Source: Zygnema circumcarinatum (lineage: Eukaryota; Streptophyta; Zygnematophyceae; Zygnematales; Zygnemataceae). From it: a stretch of 21,950 nucleotides of DNA. The position numbers were made by a program, and so were the translations under genes. Under the pieces are notes generated by a model. The model saw nothing but the letters and a program-made list of their open reading frames with translations, did no database searches and was not told the DNA's origin. The DNA lies in assembly GCA_037447605.1 (NCBI GenBank), contig CM074816.1:1019502-1041451 (forward strand), in the 5' to 3' direction. Each line of letters opens with the position of its first letter. Within the stretch, counting starts at the first letter, position 1. Positions 8,201 through 18,273 of this stretch are shown piece after piece.

Positions 8201-11200
8201 GAAATTTTGGGGGCAATGATCCGAGAGAAGGATGAACCTGTTCCGTTGAGAGCCGTGATGCCCGTAAGCTCCAGCTTACCCACAACAAAGAGCCCATTCA
8301 CATTGTTACCATCCGCGTCTGTGAATGAGAGGGTCACGGAGATCTGAATGAGCGCTTGCGGAGCGGAATTAGTCAGTTGGAGCTGAGCTTCAACCTGTTC
8401 ATTAAGAAAAGGCAAAACAGGAAGCCCATCAATCGTCAGCTTAAAATAATTTTTGAGAAACCTCACCCCAAATCTCTACATTTAACCATTCCCTCTTTAA
8501 GAGCTGGCTGAAAAGGAAGTACCGCTGCATCGGTGATGAAAATTGTCTGCTTGACGACCACTGAGACTTCCGCGCATGTTCCTGATTGGTCCTCCGACTC
8601 CACGAGCTCAAGAAACGCGTCCAGGAAGGCGTGAGAGGCCGTAAGATAACCTTGAGAACGGACTATCCGGGTATTGTTTAAAAAGCTTGCATACAACGAT
8701 TGCACCTTCGCCACATTCATCGCTGGGTTTCCAGGCGTCACTGAAGCAGGGTTCCATCCTAAAGCACGTAAGAGTTACAGAGAGAACGTCGTTGAATTGG
8801 TTAGTTCCCAATCTCAACTTTTCTCCTTGTTTCTCTTGACTTTGGCCCGGCTATTTTGAACAAGAAACATAATCTGCTCATGATCTCGCTGTCATTTTCA
8901 GACTGGTTTTTCCTCAAACATCATAGATCTAAACTTTCTAGAAAGTAGAGAGTGATCACAGACTAGATAGGGAAAATGCAAAATGGGTCGTAAGCCAGTG
9001 TCTCATGTGTGACTGTAGCCACGTATGTGAAAGCCGGAGCTTTTACAACGCCATACAAGAGGCACTCACCTCCATTCCATCTCTCAATGAATCGTCGTCG
9101 ATAATTAACAGCCACATATGAGTCATACATTGCACTCTCAAGCTGAGTTTGCTCCATGGACGAGATAAGTATGCCGCTTTCCGAGCTGTCCCCAACAAAC
9201 GTGGTGAATAGAGCCGTCCAATTTTCGCTCACAGTGAAATCTTGAGTAGTGTTGAGCCACTCAGGGGCATCATCTGCCCCAAAGTACTCGTCAAAAAGGT
9301 CGACCTCCACCTGTGCAAGGCCTGCACAGCGTTTCAAGAAGCAAAATCTTTAGTATTCGGCTCCTTCGCCGTTATCGTTTTCTCCTGAAAACGCAATAAA
9401 TCGGATCGAATCCGTTTGTTCGGTTGCAATGCTTAGGCTAGAGTATGTTGATTTCTCTTTTCGCGAGGAAGGACGTCGACTCAAGATTTCACATTACACG
9501 CTAATACACTCCATTGCTGGCTTTATACTCGTGTCCATACGTTCATATTGTCTTTAGAATTTCACCCTGAATTATCCAACTCTGCTAATTATACGTGGTT
9601 TCAACCACTAAAATAGGCAGGCCTCAAGCATTACGGCATCACAATTGCTTGCATCTGGCACATGTGGATCAATCCTTCCACTTTTCCTTGGCATTCAAAA
9701 CATGAGATTAAAGTCAAATCCCTTATGGGATCCATTATGGCATATGGGAGTTAAATTTAGGTTTAAGCGCTCGTTGCAGCAGTTGGCATGGCCCAGTAAT
9801 ACGAGCACATTTTGTGACAACTCTTGCATCTGGGAGTACAAGGTTGCCTGTGCACCTTGATAGTACTTCACAACCTTCGCAGCCGGAGTGTTCAAGTCGA
9901 CAAAGCCCCCAGAAGAAAGTTGAAGAAGCTTCCTTTGCGCACCGCTACCACTTGCGCCATTGTTTATGCCGGCGAAGAAGCAACTCACCAATCCTTTGGC
10001 AATGCACTTATAGAATAGGTTTGGAATCAAACTGACTACAGCCTCAACAACAACTTGATAGCAGTTAATAACAAGTGTCCTGGAGGAAATCACTGGAGTG
10101 AATAAGTCGTCGCGGATTGAGTTTGAACAGCGCACGCTCTTGACGTTACTTGCAAGATTCGATGCGCCTTTCGCAACCTCTAAACCATTGTTGGCCTTAA
10201 CCGGAATAAGTTTCTGAATGTATGTGATGACAAACTTGAATTGTCCAAAAACCATACATTTAGCAAATGCCTTGATGCCTGCGTCAATGCACTTGTTGCA
10301 GTTGAACGGAATGGTTGCCTGTTGAGGACAAAAAAAGAGGATTTAAAGAAGAATCGCAACATTAGTTTAGTGACGCCTGGCCAACTTGTTACGCAAATGG
10401 TAAACTTCAATTATTACTGCCCGTATGAAAGACACTAGAATATTTTTTTCACAATACAAGCTACCACTAATATACATGGATAAATGCTCTGTTAAAATTG
10501 AAACATAACATGAGTGCAAGCTTTCTAAATTTGAAGTACCTGAACAGGATATTCTTGTGCAGTTATCTCTCCCCCTCCTCCCTCTCCTCCCGTTCCTGAG
10601 AATGTGGAGGGCTGTAACGGGCAGGCCTTGGCACCAACTACTGTGAAAGTTATGTCACAAATTATTCCATCGCATGGGTAGCACCACCGCACTCTGATGG
10701 CAACCACATTGCATGTTCCAGTGCTGCAGAAAAAAGACAATGTTCACAAAAGCATTTATGAGTCAATTTTCACATTCTAATGTCACAACAAAGGGAAGCC
10801 TTGAACTAAAAAGAGCGAAGGACGTGGTAAAACTATTGAAGCCATCGTGGAACTTCAAAATTCAAGAGATTAGGGCCTGACTTTAACATCAATACCATAA
10901 AAACGATGCAGCCTTTCTCTGAAATATTGTTCGTTTGAGCACAGGGACAAAGCGAGAGAGGGAGAGAGAATGAGGGTGGGGGGAGGGGAATAAGATTACC
11001 TGGTGGAAGATGCGCGAGACACAGAACTCAAGTGTGGGGCCTTAAGCCTTGCCACTACTGGAATGAGCACACTGGTCAATGCCGGCAGTACGTCAATCAT
11101 TGTGTTGACTTCCGGTATGAATTCAAAGTTGGGGTCATCGCTCGGTAGTACCAATTCCGTGGCCAGAGCTGCGATCAAGCGAAAAAAAAAAAAAAAAATT

Positions 11201-14200
11201 GCCAGAAATAACAAGGGAAAGTGTATTTAAAAACTTCCTGTCCTCAAGCGAGATCAACAACAGTCGGCCTGAATAAAGATCGCATGGACGGCCTCAATAC
11301 ACCCTTCTTCCTTTGCCATGGCAATGGTTAGTTAAGGCAGGGTGATGTCGCACCTGCAATGAGTCCCACGTTTGTAATGTTGTACACAATCCTTTGGGTC
11401 GCCACCAGATCATCGTATGAAATGTAACTTGGCTCTACAATCACAACAGGAGCTGGAACTCTGCACAATCCATGTCACCAAATAGTTAGAATGAAACATT
11501 TTTTCTGACACTGTTGACAAAGGACAGGATGGTCCACATCCAATAACAACAGTCTTTAGGATTTGGCATTTCCCGGACAAAAGATTGTTTTGGCCGGCAC
11601 TGAGCTAAGGGAAAAAAGGAAAACACCTGGTAGAGAAGACCAAAGTGAGCTCCACACTGTTCACCTCCTCAAAGCTTGTCGGCACAACAGTGAAGGCCAC
11701 CGTCACAAGGTCACGCTTTAAGAAGAGAGAAATGATTTGAGGTGTCCCATCCGCATACTTTAACTGCATAGTCATCCAGCTCAAGGTAAAGAAGTTGGGC
11801 ACTTGAGAAAGAACGCTGGGCAAGACTCAATCACCTATTATAACCTTCGATGGCAATGAAAGAAGCAAAATACAACAGGTAAAGGTGCAGGAAGCGGAGG
11901 TCCATACCTTTGTACCTATTCTGTGTTTTGGGGCTGAGCCTTTGATCGTGTACAAGCCTTCTACAAGTCCAGCGAACGTGACCGTTCCATTTGAAGGCGA
12001 TACTTTGCTGGAAATAACAGCACCTTCAGTATCGAAAAGTGTGACAGTTGCACCTTCCAACAAAGGTGATCCGGGAGCAAAAAATGTGTACTCGTCTTGA
12101 ACTTGCACAACAAAAGATGAAGTTCCAAGAGTTGAGTTGGTCACGACGACAATCTGAATAGGAACTTGAAGAGATTGGATACCCGACCCCACTGAGAGAA
12201 ACGTAGAGATGGTGAGACCTGGTTGGGCATCGATTGGGACTGCTCCAAGCAAAGTCACAGATGTCACCCCTCCGGGTGGAATTGGCGGAAGCGGAGAAGG
12301 AGTAGCGAGTGAAATGAATGAGCCAGAAGAGTCGATGGAGAGAGGAATGACAGTTGATGTTTGTACCACGTCCGTATTGGAAATTGAGACAGTGAAGGTA
12401 ACAACTGCTCCCGGAAGTGACGTTCTGGACAAGGTAGATGGTGAAGCTTGCAATTTTGTGGAGGCTACTTCAGCTTTCACAAGGAAGGAAAAAGAGTTTT
12501 TGGCTCCTTCAGTGCATGTGACGTTGAAAGTTGCCACTTGAAGGCCAGAAGTAGCAGAAGCTTGGTTGGCAATAAAGTCAACACTGACATCGGCTGCGTC
12601 TCCTGCAGCTAACGAAGTTGCAGTGATTGAAGCTGAGGCAAGAATTCCCGAACCGGAAGGCAGTGTCATGACTACATTAATTCCATTAAGTGGAGATGCG
12701 CCGGTGTTAGTTATGGTGGCAAAGGATGATAAGCTGGTGGTGGTGCCAGATGGGATAGTGAAAGTGAGGCCCTGCTGAGTTGGTTGCACAGCTGCTGAAA
12801 TAAGTGTAGCAGACAAGCCCAATATATTGAAGGAGTCCTGCGGTGAACTATCTATAGATGGATAGCTGACGTCACTCGGATGCCGAGAAAACACATAGAA
12901 CATGCCCGCCTCCGTTTGAATTGGGTCATATGTTGCCTGAAAACTACCGACTGCATCCGAAGTAGACGCTAAGATAATGGTTTTCACTTGATTGTTGAGG
13001 CCGGCCAAGACAATGCTAACATTCGAACCAACAGGGACTGAAGTAAGGGGAGGACTTGGAGTCGTTCTTCCGACAAAGGAGATGCGCTGAACATAAGGGA
13101 ATACTCGCTTTCCACCACTCAATTGGACAGTAGCCGTGTATGGAAGAGGCACCAAGATCTGCCAATTATATACATCCGTTCCCGCAACATTGGCTGCTAC
13201 AAGCTCAATAGAAACAGCCTGATCCGTTGTGGCTGCGGCCATCCAAGAGATAACGCCTGTCGTACTATTGATCACCATCCCAAGAGGAGGGTTGATAAGT
13301 CTCCATTCAATAGGAGCAGTTCCACTTTGAACCCTTGGAAAGACTGTGTACGATGTGCCCGCATATACTATGACTGTGTCGTCCTCTGCTGGCAGCCCCA
13401 CACTGGAGATAACTGGAGGAGACAACTCCACACTACAATTCGAGCCATAGAAATATGTTCGACAGAGGCAAATGCCTGCACTGCAAGTACCTAAGCTAGA
13501 GCATGGAGGGCTCCCAGGACATGGGCCGTAGTATCTTAGAAGACCAGGGGCAAAAACTTGAACGGCTCGTCCTAGAAACATGGCGGATATTCCAAGGGTG
13601 ACAGTGGATTCGGGAGTATTGCTTGGAACTGTGCAAAAAAGAGAATCGGAAGAAATGAATGTGGCTTGGTTTCGGGCTACTCCATTGATGAGACAAGTGT
13701 AGGAGGTCCTTGGGTCGAAATCGCTACCTAGGAGTGTTATGGTTCCACCTCCAGTGCCGATAGAGGGAGGCGTGAAGCTGGAAACAAGGAACTGGCGTGG
13801 AGGTGGAGGAGGAAATGGGGGAGGACTCGGAGGAGGATTGGGAGATGGTGGTGGAGATGGAGGGGGTGAAGGGAAAGGTGGAGGTGTGGGAGGGGGAGGT
13901 GGTCTCGGAGGAGAGGGAGGGGGAGGTGGTCTCGGAGGAGGGGGAGAGGGAGGGGGTCTCGGAGGAGAGGGAGAGGGAGGTGGTCTTGGAGGAGCGGGAG
14001 AGGGATGTGGTCTCGGAGGAGAGGGAGAGGGAGGTGGTCTCGGAGGAGAGGGAGAGGGAGGTGGTCTTGGAGGCGAGGGAGAGGGAGGTGGTCTTGGAGG
14101 AGGTGGAGAGGAAGGTGGTCTGAGAGGTGGCGGAAGTGGCGGCGATTGCGGAGGCGGTTGACTTGGCGGCGGTTTTGCAGGTGTGGAAACTGCACAGAGA

Positions 14201-17200
14201 AAACTGCAACAATGTAAATGTGCAGACAAGCTGAAAACTTCAAACTGCCAAGTTTCAAAAGGTTCGGTTCATGCAATAAGGGGTTTTGATCAATATAGTT
14301 ATGGTGATAATCCTTAGCAAAATCTCCTTGGTGGAAATATGACGTTCTATGTTATACATCTGAGCAAGAAAAAACTCTGCCACTGTTATACATTTGATCG
14401 AAGGTATGGCGCACGTCCACGATATACTAGGTTTCAAGATACTTAACTTCGTTGTTAGACGAAGTCTATTGTGACTTGACCTGCGGAAGAGACTGTATGA
14501 CATGCATACAATACTAAAGTAGTTCTAATTTCAAATGATTTTGCAGGGAGTAGGTATCAGGGTTGAAGGACAGAATGGGGGAATGTAGTGTTAGATATAG
14601 GGATAGTGCGTGGACGGGCTGGCAGGACCGTAGACGTGACGGCGGCGAGCCCACCGCACATTATAACCTCTTCTTAAATTCCTTTTTGTTCCAGTCGGTT
14701 AAGCATAGAGTTTGACGCCCAACAGCAGAATTACACAACATAAACTAAGTTTTATAGGAAACGATGATTGTGATAGCTGACAATCATGCAAAACGAGGTG
14801 TGGACAGGAGAATATATATGATTCATTTGATTATCTTTTTAAGAACAAAGAAAAACCTGCATTTTTTCTTGTTCAGGGTTTCCGCAGCTTTATCAGCGGG
14901 GCAGCAAGCAGGGCGCTTCCTTTTGCCTTTACATTTGTAACGATGGTCGCAACCACTCGCTATCCAGAACTTTAAATGCATTACTGTCCATCTCTCAGAA
15001 TTCGATCATCTCGCTTCCGTGCGACCGAGCAACCGGTAAAAGTGAGGGAAATTCTATTTGAAAGACTTAGGACATTCCTATGTATGATTCCTACATCATG
15101 CAGAGCGGGCAAATGCACCCTCACGGCACGCATGAAGGTACAAAAGTTTGGCAACGCACCCATCCAGCTGCTCTCAAAGCTCCACGATAAAATCTGATGA
15201 GCATCAATGCAAGCCCCCGTTGCGGCTGTAAATCCAACAAAGGCCGAGGCTATACGGGAACAGTCCGCGCAGGTGGGTGGCCGAAGGATGCGGCAGAGGG
15301 ACTTGGAATAATAACGGAGAACAGGCTGAACAGGTTTGCTATTCGCGTCGCTGAAGAATATGGACCACTGGCTGGTTTTGCTTTTGTATTCCACCCATGC
15401 ATACTTCGTCGAGGTTTCCGACAAGTCGTCGAGGATGGACGTAATTGCGGATGCAATGGTCGTGGGGTTCATGTCCTCAAGTATTCCAACATTTCTTCCA
15501 TTAGGATCACTGTACTCAGAATTGACGTAAGTGTCGAATTTAACGGCTATGGAACCAACTGTGGCCGATCCTCCGTAGGAGTACCCGAGACCTCCCCCCG
15601 CGACTGCCCCAATTTCGCTCAAGTCCGCGTTGGAAGAAACAAGGGTGAAAGTAAGGCCATCCCCATCACAGCCTTGCATGTTGTTAAATATGAGAAACGA
15701 GAACGTCGCATTAAAAGAAGCTGCTTCGCAACCTCCAGTTCCGTTTTTGAGCAAGGTCATCGGAGCCGGATGGAATGCATTGCCAGACTGGTAACTGCTG
15801 TAAGCCGTCAGCTGCAGCCTGTTGCCGACGACTTCTGTATTGCCTTGCATGATGGGAGGATTGCTGGTATTGAAATTGACATAGTTGAAGGCCGTCGGAG
15901 TAGCAAGTGCTGCATAAACTCAAAAAAATGAGTATCAGAAATAAGTGGAAGAGCAAAGAATCTGTTGTGTAACTGGCAAAATTGCGAGGATAGAACAGAA
16001 ATAATCGACTGGTGGACGAACTTTCTGTTGGTGGAATTCGCAACTCAGAGACTGGCATCAAAAACTCAACATCACACAAAATTCCAAATAGCACCTTGTG
16101 TCCCATCCGATATTTTCCCTTTACTTCCCAAAGCCCTAACCCGTACAATCACAAAGAGGAGTCTCCCACTTCCCGTTCACCTTAGATTCACGAAAGCAAG
16201 TCTTTCAGCCAATCTTTGATGGCTGGACCAGCTTTTTTGCATCCTTTTTGGTTCCCGAATGCGACGATGCAGATGCCAAATATACTTTCCAATGCTCCAA
16301 TTTTCCATGCAATTTTTTTCCTGCACGTGCAGCTGTTCTTTTATTCTATATAATGGATTGCTCTCTAAGAGCCTCCGCAGCTTCCTCTGCGGAACAGGAG
16401 GCAGGGCGCCTCCTTCTGCTTTGTATTTGTAACGTCTGTGAATGTACTCGCTTCAGAACTCCTTTAGATGCTCATCGCAGTTCTGAACCTCCGGGAAAAC
16501 CCTAAACGTCCTAATGACCCTAAGAACTCCAAATTTGCAGAAGAAAGTACCGGTGGAGGACTAGCATCGAGCGGAGAGGAGAGCTCTGAATTGGGGGGGG
16601 CGGAGGGAGAGCTGCCACTTGGCAGCAGCGCAGAGAGCGACCCTGAAAACCCTTATATATTTCAAATCTGGGAGAGTTCTAAATCGAAGTAGGAGAGGAC
16701 TCCGTCATGCCTCGAGGGAGGGAGAGTGGGAGGAGAGGAAAAGGGAGTTCTTACGGCACTTAAAACCGTATATGAAAATGTGATGTATGGATTAATGATG
16801 CCAGAAAGAGCATCCGGGTTCTTACATAGTCAGACCTGCAGCTATGCGTTCCGTAGGCACTCCTTGAGTCAGCTGTGGAAACCCTAAACACGAAAAAAAA
16901 AATAGGTGATCCTGCAAACCCTCAAAATCTGCAGAAGCTGGCACAGCTGTCATTAAGCGGAGACGGAATCTCTGAACATTGGGGAAAAGGTAGAGTTGCC
17001 ACCCTGGCAGCTGCAGAAATACCCTGATGCTCATTACAGTTCTGAACATGCCGAATACTGAATGAAGAATTCTAACAATTGGAAATCCCTAAAAGGACAG
17101 GCTCTGAGAATTGCAATGCCGCCTCGGCAGCTGCAGCAGCCTCTTCTCCCGCTCTCGAAGCACAGAGAGGGGTCGGGCGAGGAGGGAGCAGAGCGCATTT

Positions 17201-18273
17201 GTCATGAAGCGTATTCTGGAGCGGTATTTTAACAGATTCGATAATCATCTCGCACGGAGAGGCTATTGGATGTTCCCTCATATTCTGCAATCTTCACCAC
17301 CTTTTAACCCCTCTGCAGAACCAACAGGAGGTGGGAGGACTGGCATCAATAGGAGAGGAGAGTTCTAACCAGGAAAGTAGACGTACAGCTGAAACTTGGG
17401 ATGCGCAGATGGAGACCCTCAGAACCCTAATTTACCTTGAAAGGAAATTTCTACAAATATGGAAGATTCAAAGAAGTTGGTAAAACCCGAAAATTAGAAG
17501 AAAGGCAAGGCTCTGCAACGCATGGCTTCTGCAATGCAACGCTACAACAGCTCCCTCTCCTGCTGCTAAAGCAGGGAGTGAGGTCGGTCGCGAAGGGAGT
17601 GACAGGGTGAGGAAGGGCAAGAGGGAGGAGAGGAAAGGATGCTCTTGCAACTCCTCATGCGATGCATGTAATGATTGCGAGAAGTCGCCGGATGCTGTCA
17701 TAGTCGGAAGCAAGGCTATGCTTTCCTTCGGAACTCTAGCGTCGACTACGTGCTCGCAGCTCCATGAAATGGTGGAATTTAAAGGCGCTCCCTCTTTCAG
17801 TCAGTGGACCAGCTCGTCCTCCAAAAGCTCGCCTTTTTTCTCAGGGACTGAAAGTGGCTCCATGAAGGACTTTCGAACGGATTCTTTACTAACGCATATT
17901 CTGGATCGGAATTTCTAAAACGGGAGTCGAGAAACGTCTGAGGATTAGAGAGAGATTCCGATAAATATGTAAAACAACAAAGGAACACGGAAAAAACTCG
18001 TAACAGAAAGATGACGAGCCAGCTGAAGCATTGTCCTTCACACACCATTTACTTATACGACTGTGCACAAGATCGACTGTCCATGGTAGTCTGATGATGT
18101 AATTCCATGCTTTTGCGATAAAAGCGACGAGCGAGCGTACAAGACATCACACGCAACTCTTCGTTACCTTGTGACAAAGGCGGAGGGCCGGACGGGACCA
18201 TGTCCGCAAGTGCGAGCGCGGCCAGGTGGAGGGCCGCGAGCAGCAGCGCGAGAAGGGAGGGAGGGGAAGCCAT
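5233..18273 (-). CDS. Giant secreted lectin / Hyp-rich cell-wall (ECM) protein, 14 exons, two frame lesions
   Basis: Reconstructed exons, in transcript order: 18168-18273, 15160-15909, 11908-14189, 11627-11763, 11354-11460, 11000-11168, 10540-10723, 9803-10318, 9070-9310, 8523-8758, 8238-8394, 7715-7965, 6862-7429, 5233-6630. Every intron is GT-AG and phases agree at each junction, allowing one missing base in exon 13. The product of about 2,370 residues has a signal peptide (1-23), L-type lectin (about 40-280), Pro-rich spacer (286-417), IPT/TIG (418-505), EGF-like (509-537), He_PIG-like domain (540-630), long beta-rich body (to about 1985) and a Pro-rich tail. The body recalls large bacterial surface proteins with CARDB and carboxypeptidase-regulatory-like domains (from memory, not searched). 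No membrane segment or GPI signal is visible at the C-terminus, which ends PPPPRKIFV. Inferred role: secreted wall or ECM glycoprotein binding carbohydrate. The least certain junction is the 9311-9802 intron. Automatic annotation may split this gene. Confidence 0.85.
5333..5410 (-). repeat. Block duplicated within the Pro-rich tail (copy at 5970-6047)
   Basis: A stretch of about 78 bp beginning CGAGGGGGCTTTGGAGGTGG is nearly identical at 5333-5410 and about 5973-6047. The two copies lie on either side of the 36-bp repeat array and encode the same PPPRP/PPSPPRP run. This points to a segmental duplication that enclosed or generated the array. Confidence 0.7.
5525..5905 (-). repeat. 36-bp coding minisatellite (PSPPPPPSPPPP)
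   Basis: The landmark CTTGGGG (plus strand) recurs at 5525, 5561, 5597, 5633, 5669, 5705, 5741, 5794, 5827 and 5863. Spacing is exactly 36 bp except for 53 and then 33. The 53-bp interval is not a multiple of three and breaks the reading frame. The 33-bp interval is in frame. Early units alternate between GGGATGG and GGGGGTGG variants, suggesting higher-order duplication. Confidence 0.9.
6862..9310 (-). other. Exons 9-13: C-terminal body of the giant protein
   Basis: Exons 9070-9310, 8523-8758, 8238-8394, 7715-7965 and 6862-7429 read in order VEVDLFDEYFGADDAPEWLN, RRRFIERWNGG, WNPASVTPGN, CAEVSVVVKQTIFITDAA, VEAQLQLTNSAPQ, LNGTGTLSGETSGSADWLIA, then VEPAVPATLGLLLYNSGAG, RWLIQSSLQGQ and VNATFSSVNPLGEPSLSVMQ. 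These are beta-sandwich (CARDB-like) segments. The donor at 9069 is a perfect GGAG/GTGAGT. Exon 13 changes frame near 7170, where one base is missing between LQGQ and VGVNATF. Its length is also one short of what the flanking phases require. Confidence 0.8.
9803..11763 (-). other. Exons 4-8: middle body with Cys-rich segment
   Basis: Exons 11627-11763, 11354-11460, 11000-11168, 10540-10723 and 9803-10318 splice in phase. They read ...VAFTVVPTSFEEVNSVELTL, then VPAPVVIVEPS...NVGLIAALATELVLPS, then GTCNVVAIRVRWCYPCDG, a Gly-rich linker, and CNKCIDAGIKAFAKC. The TVVPT...VPAPVV...GLIA...EL run matches, from memory, a conserved block of bacterial giant secreted proteins. Paired cysteines (CYPC, CNKC) suggest disulfides, as expected outside the cell. 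Introns of 144-276 bp separate these exons. The donor of the last exon (CTC/GTATTA at 9802) is the weakest call here. Confidence 0.8.
11908..13792 (-). other. Exon 3 body: IPT/TIG, EGF-like, He_PIG-like and beta-sandwich repeats
   Basis: After the Pro-rich spacer comes an IPT/TIG domain: SSFTPPSIGTGGGTITLLGS, then ...SLFCTVPSNTPES. Next is a six-Cys EGF-like module (C-x5-C-x5-C-x4-C-x-C-x8-C, roughly 13435-13521) and a He_PIG-like domain (PPLGMVINSTTGVISW). Two or more segments of CARDB/DUF11-like beta-sandwich follow (FATITNTGASPLNGINVV; VSISNTDVVQTSTVIPLS). The exon ends in a carboxypeptidase-regulatory-like fold (VQVQDEYTFF...GATVTLFD...GTVTFAGLVEGLYTIKGSAP). One open frame spans the whole exon. 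Its donor AAAG/GTATGG at 11907 is phase 0. Confidence 0.85.
13793..14189 (-). repeat. First Pro-rich spacer, 30-bp repeat (PRPPPSPSPP)
   Basis: The start of exon 3 encodes about 130 residues of SPPP, RPPPSPSPP and PPPP motifs. The core is a degenerate 10-residue (30-bp) repeat read on the minus strand. The acceptor CTGTGCAG/TTTCC is at 14190. SPn motifs are the usual substrates of prolyl hydroxylation and arabinosylation in HRGP/extensin-like proteins, so a rigid glycosylated rod between the lectin and the IPT domain is inferred. The plus strand is a long G-rich tract. Confidence 0.85.
14190..15159 (-). other. Intron 2 (970 bp)
   Basis: It runs from GTGCGT (15159) to CTGTGCAG (14190). The only internal structure I see is a block of about 100 bp at 14881-14980 that resembles 16374-16470 in intron 1, and a G-rich patch at 14575-14660. 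No coding sequence or transposon protein is visible. Confidence 0.65.
15160..15909 (-). other. Exon 2: L-type (legume) lectin domain
   Basis: The domain starts FNYVNFNTSNPPIMQGN and ends FVGFTAATG...HQILSWSFES, the classic first and last strands of legume lectins. The carbohydrate-site Asp is seen in GDGLTF and the glycine loop in GGGLGYSYGG. The metal loop reads KFDTYVNSEYSD...RNVGI. The Ca-type ligands (D, Y, N, D in concanavalin A order) are kept, but the two Mn-only ligands Glu8 and His24 are Lys and Asn. The exon is 750 bp, one open frame with no stop, entering and leaving at phase 1. The donor is GATGG/GTGCGT. Expected function: binding of wall or glycoprotein sugars outside the cell. 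Confidence 0.85.
16374..16470. repeat. Block resembling 14881-14980 (intron 2)
   Basis: Shared landmarks in the same order and orientation are TCCGCAGCTT, a GCGG core, GCAGGGCGC(C/T)TCCTT, ATTTGTAACG, ACTCGC and CAGAACT. Similarity is roughly two-thirds to three-quarters by eye over about 100 bp. The two copies sit in different introns of the same gene, with the lectin exon between them. Confidence 0.55.
16467..17640. repeat. Degenerate direct repeats of a few hundred bp in intron 1
   Basis: GATGCTCAT-(CG/TA)-CAGTTCTGAAC occurs at 16467 and 17027. GGTGG(G)AGGACT(A/G)GCATC...GGAGAGGAGAG occurs at 16551 and 17331. A longer parallel run (TTTGCAG..., GCGGAGA..., AGAGCTGCCACTTGGCAG / AGAGTTGCCACCCTGGCAG) links 16526-16630 and 16914-17016. 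Each copy carries an ACCCTAA telobox-like motif (about 16498, 16878, 17089, 17412). Units are strongly diverged and irregular in length. Confidence 0.55.
18168..18273 (-). other. Exon 1: start codon and signal peptide
   Basis: The ATG at 18273-18271 has G at -3 and G at +4. It opens MASPPSLLALLLAALHLAAL, a short N-region plus hydrophobic core, with likely cleavage after ALA-LA near residue 23. The exon ends in a strong donor (CAAG/GTAACG) at phase 1. The lectin exon acceptor at 15909 needs exactly one preceding base (G+CA = Ala), so the two join in frame. The lectin exon has no signal peptide of its own. The linkage spans a 2.26-kb intron and is inferred. An extra small exon in between cannot be excluded. 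Confidence 0.7.

Larger units (their letters stand above)
15910..18167 (-). other. Intron 1 (about 2.26 kb) with degenerate repeats
   Basis: It is bounded by GTAACG (18167) and TTTATGCAG (15910). No exon-like open frame with matching phase was found. Much of 16370-17700 is made of diverged copies of the same motifs, listed separately. ORFs seen here on either strand are short and unrecognised. Confidence 0.6.

Noticed and set aside
13724-14276. Ser/Thr-rich and Leu/His-rich minus-strand ORFs and the Gly-rich plus-strand ORF
   Set aside because: Shadow frames of the 30-bp Pro-rich repeat in exon 3.
15197-15931. 244-codon plus-strand ORF
   Set aside because: Antisense to the lectin exon, which has clear family motifs on the minus strand.
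15711-16148. Minus-strand ORF with a hydrophobic run, considered as an alternative first exon for the lectin
   Set aside because: The hydrophobic run comes from the pyrimidine-rich tract before the acceptor and is out of frame with the lectin. There is no start codon close to it.
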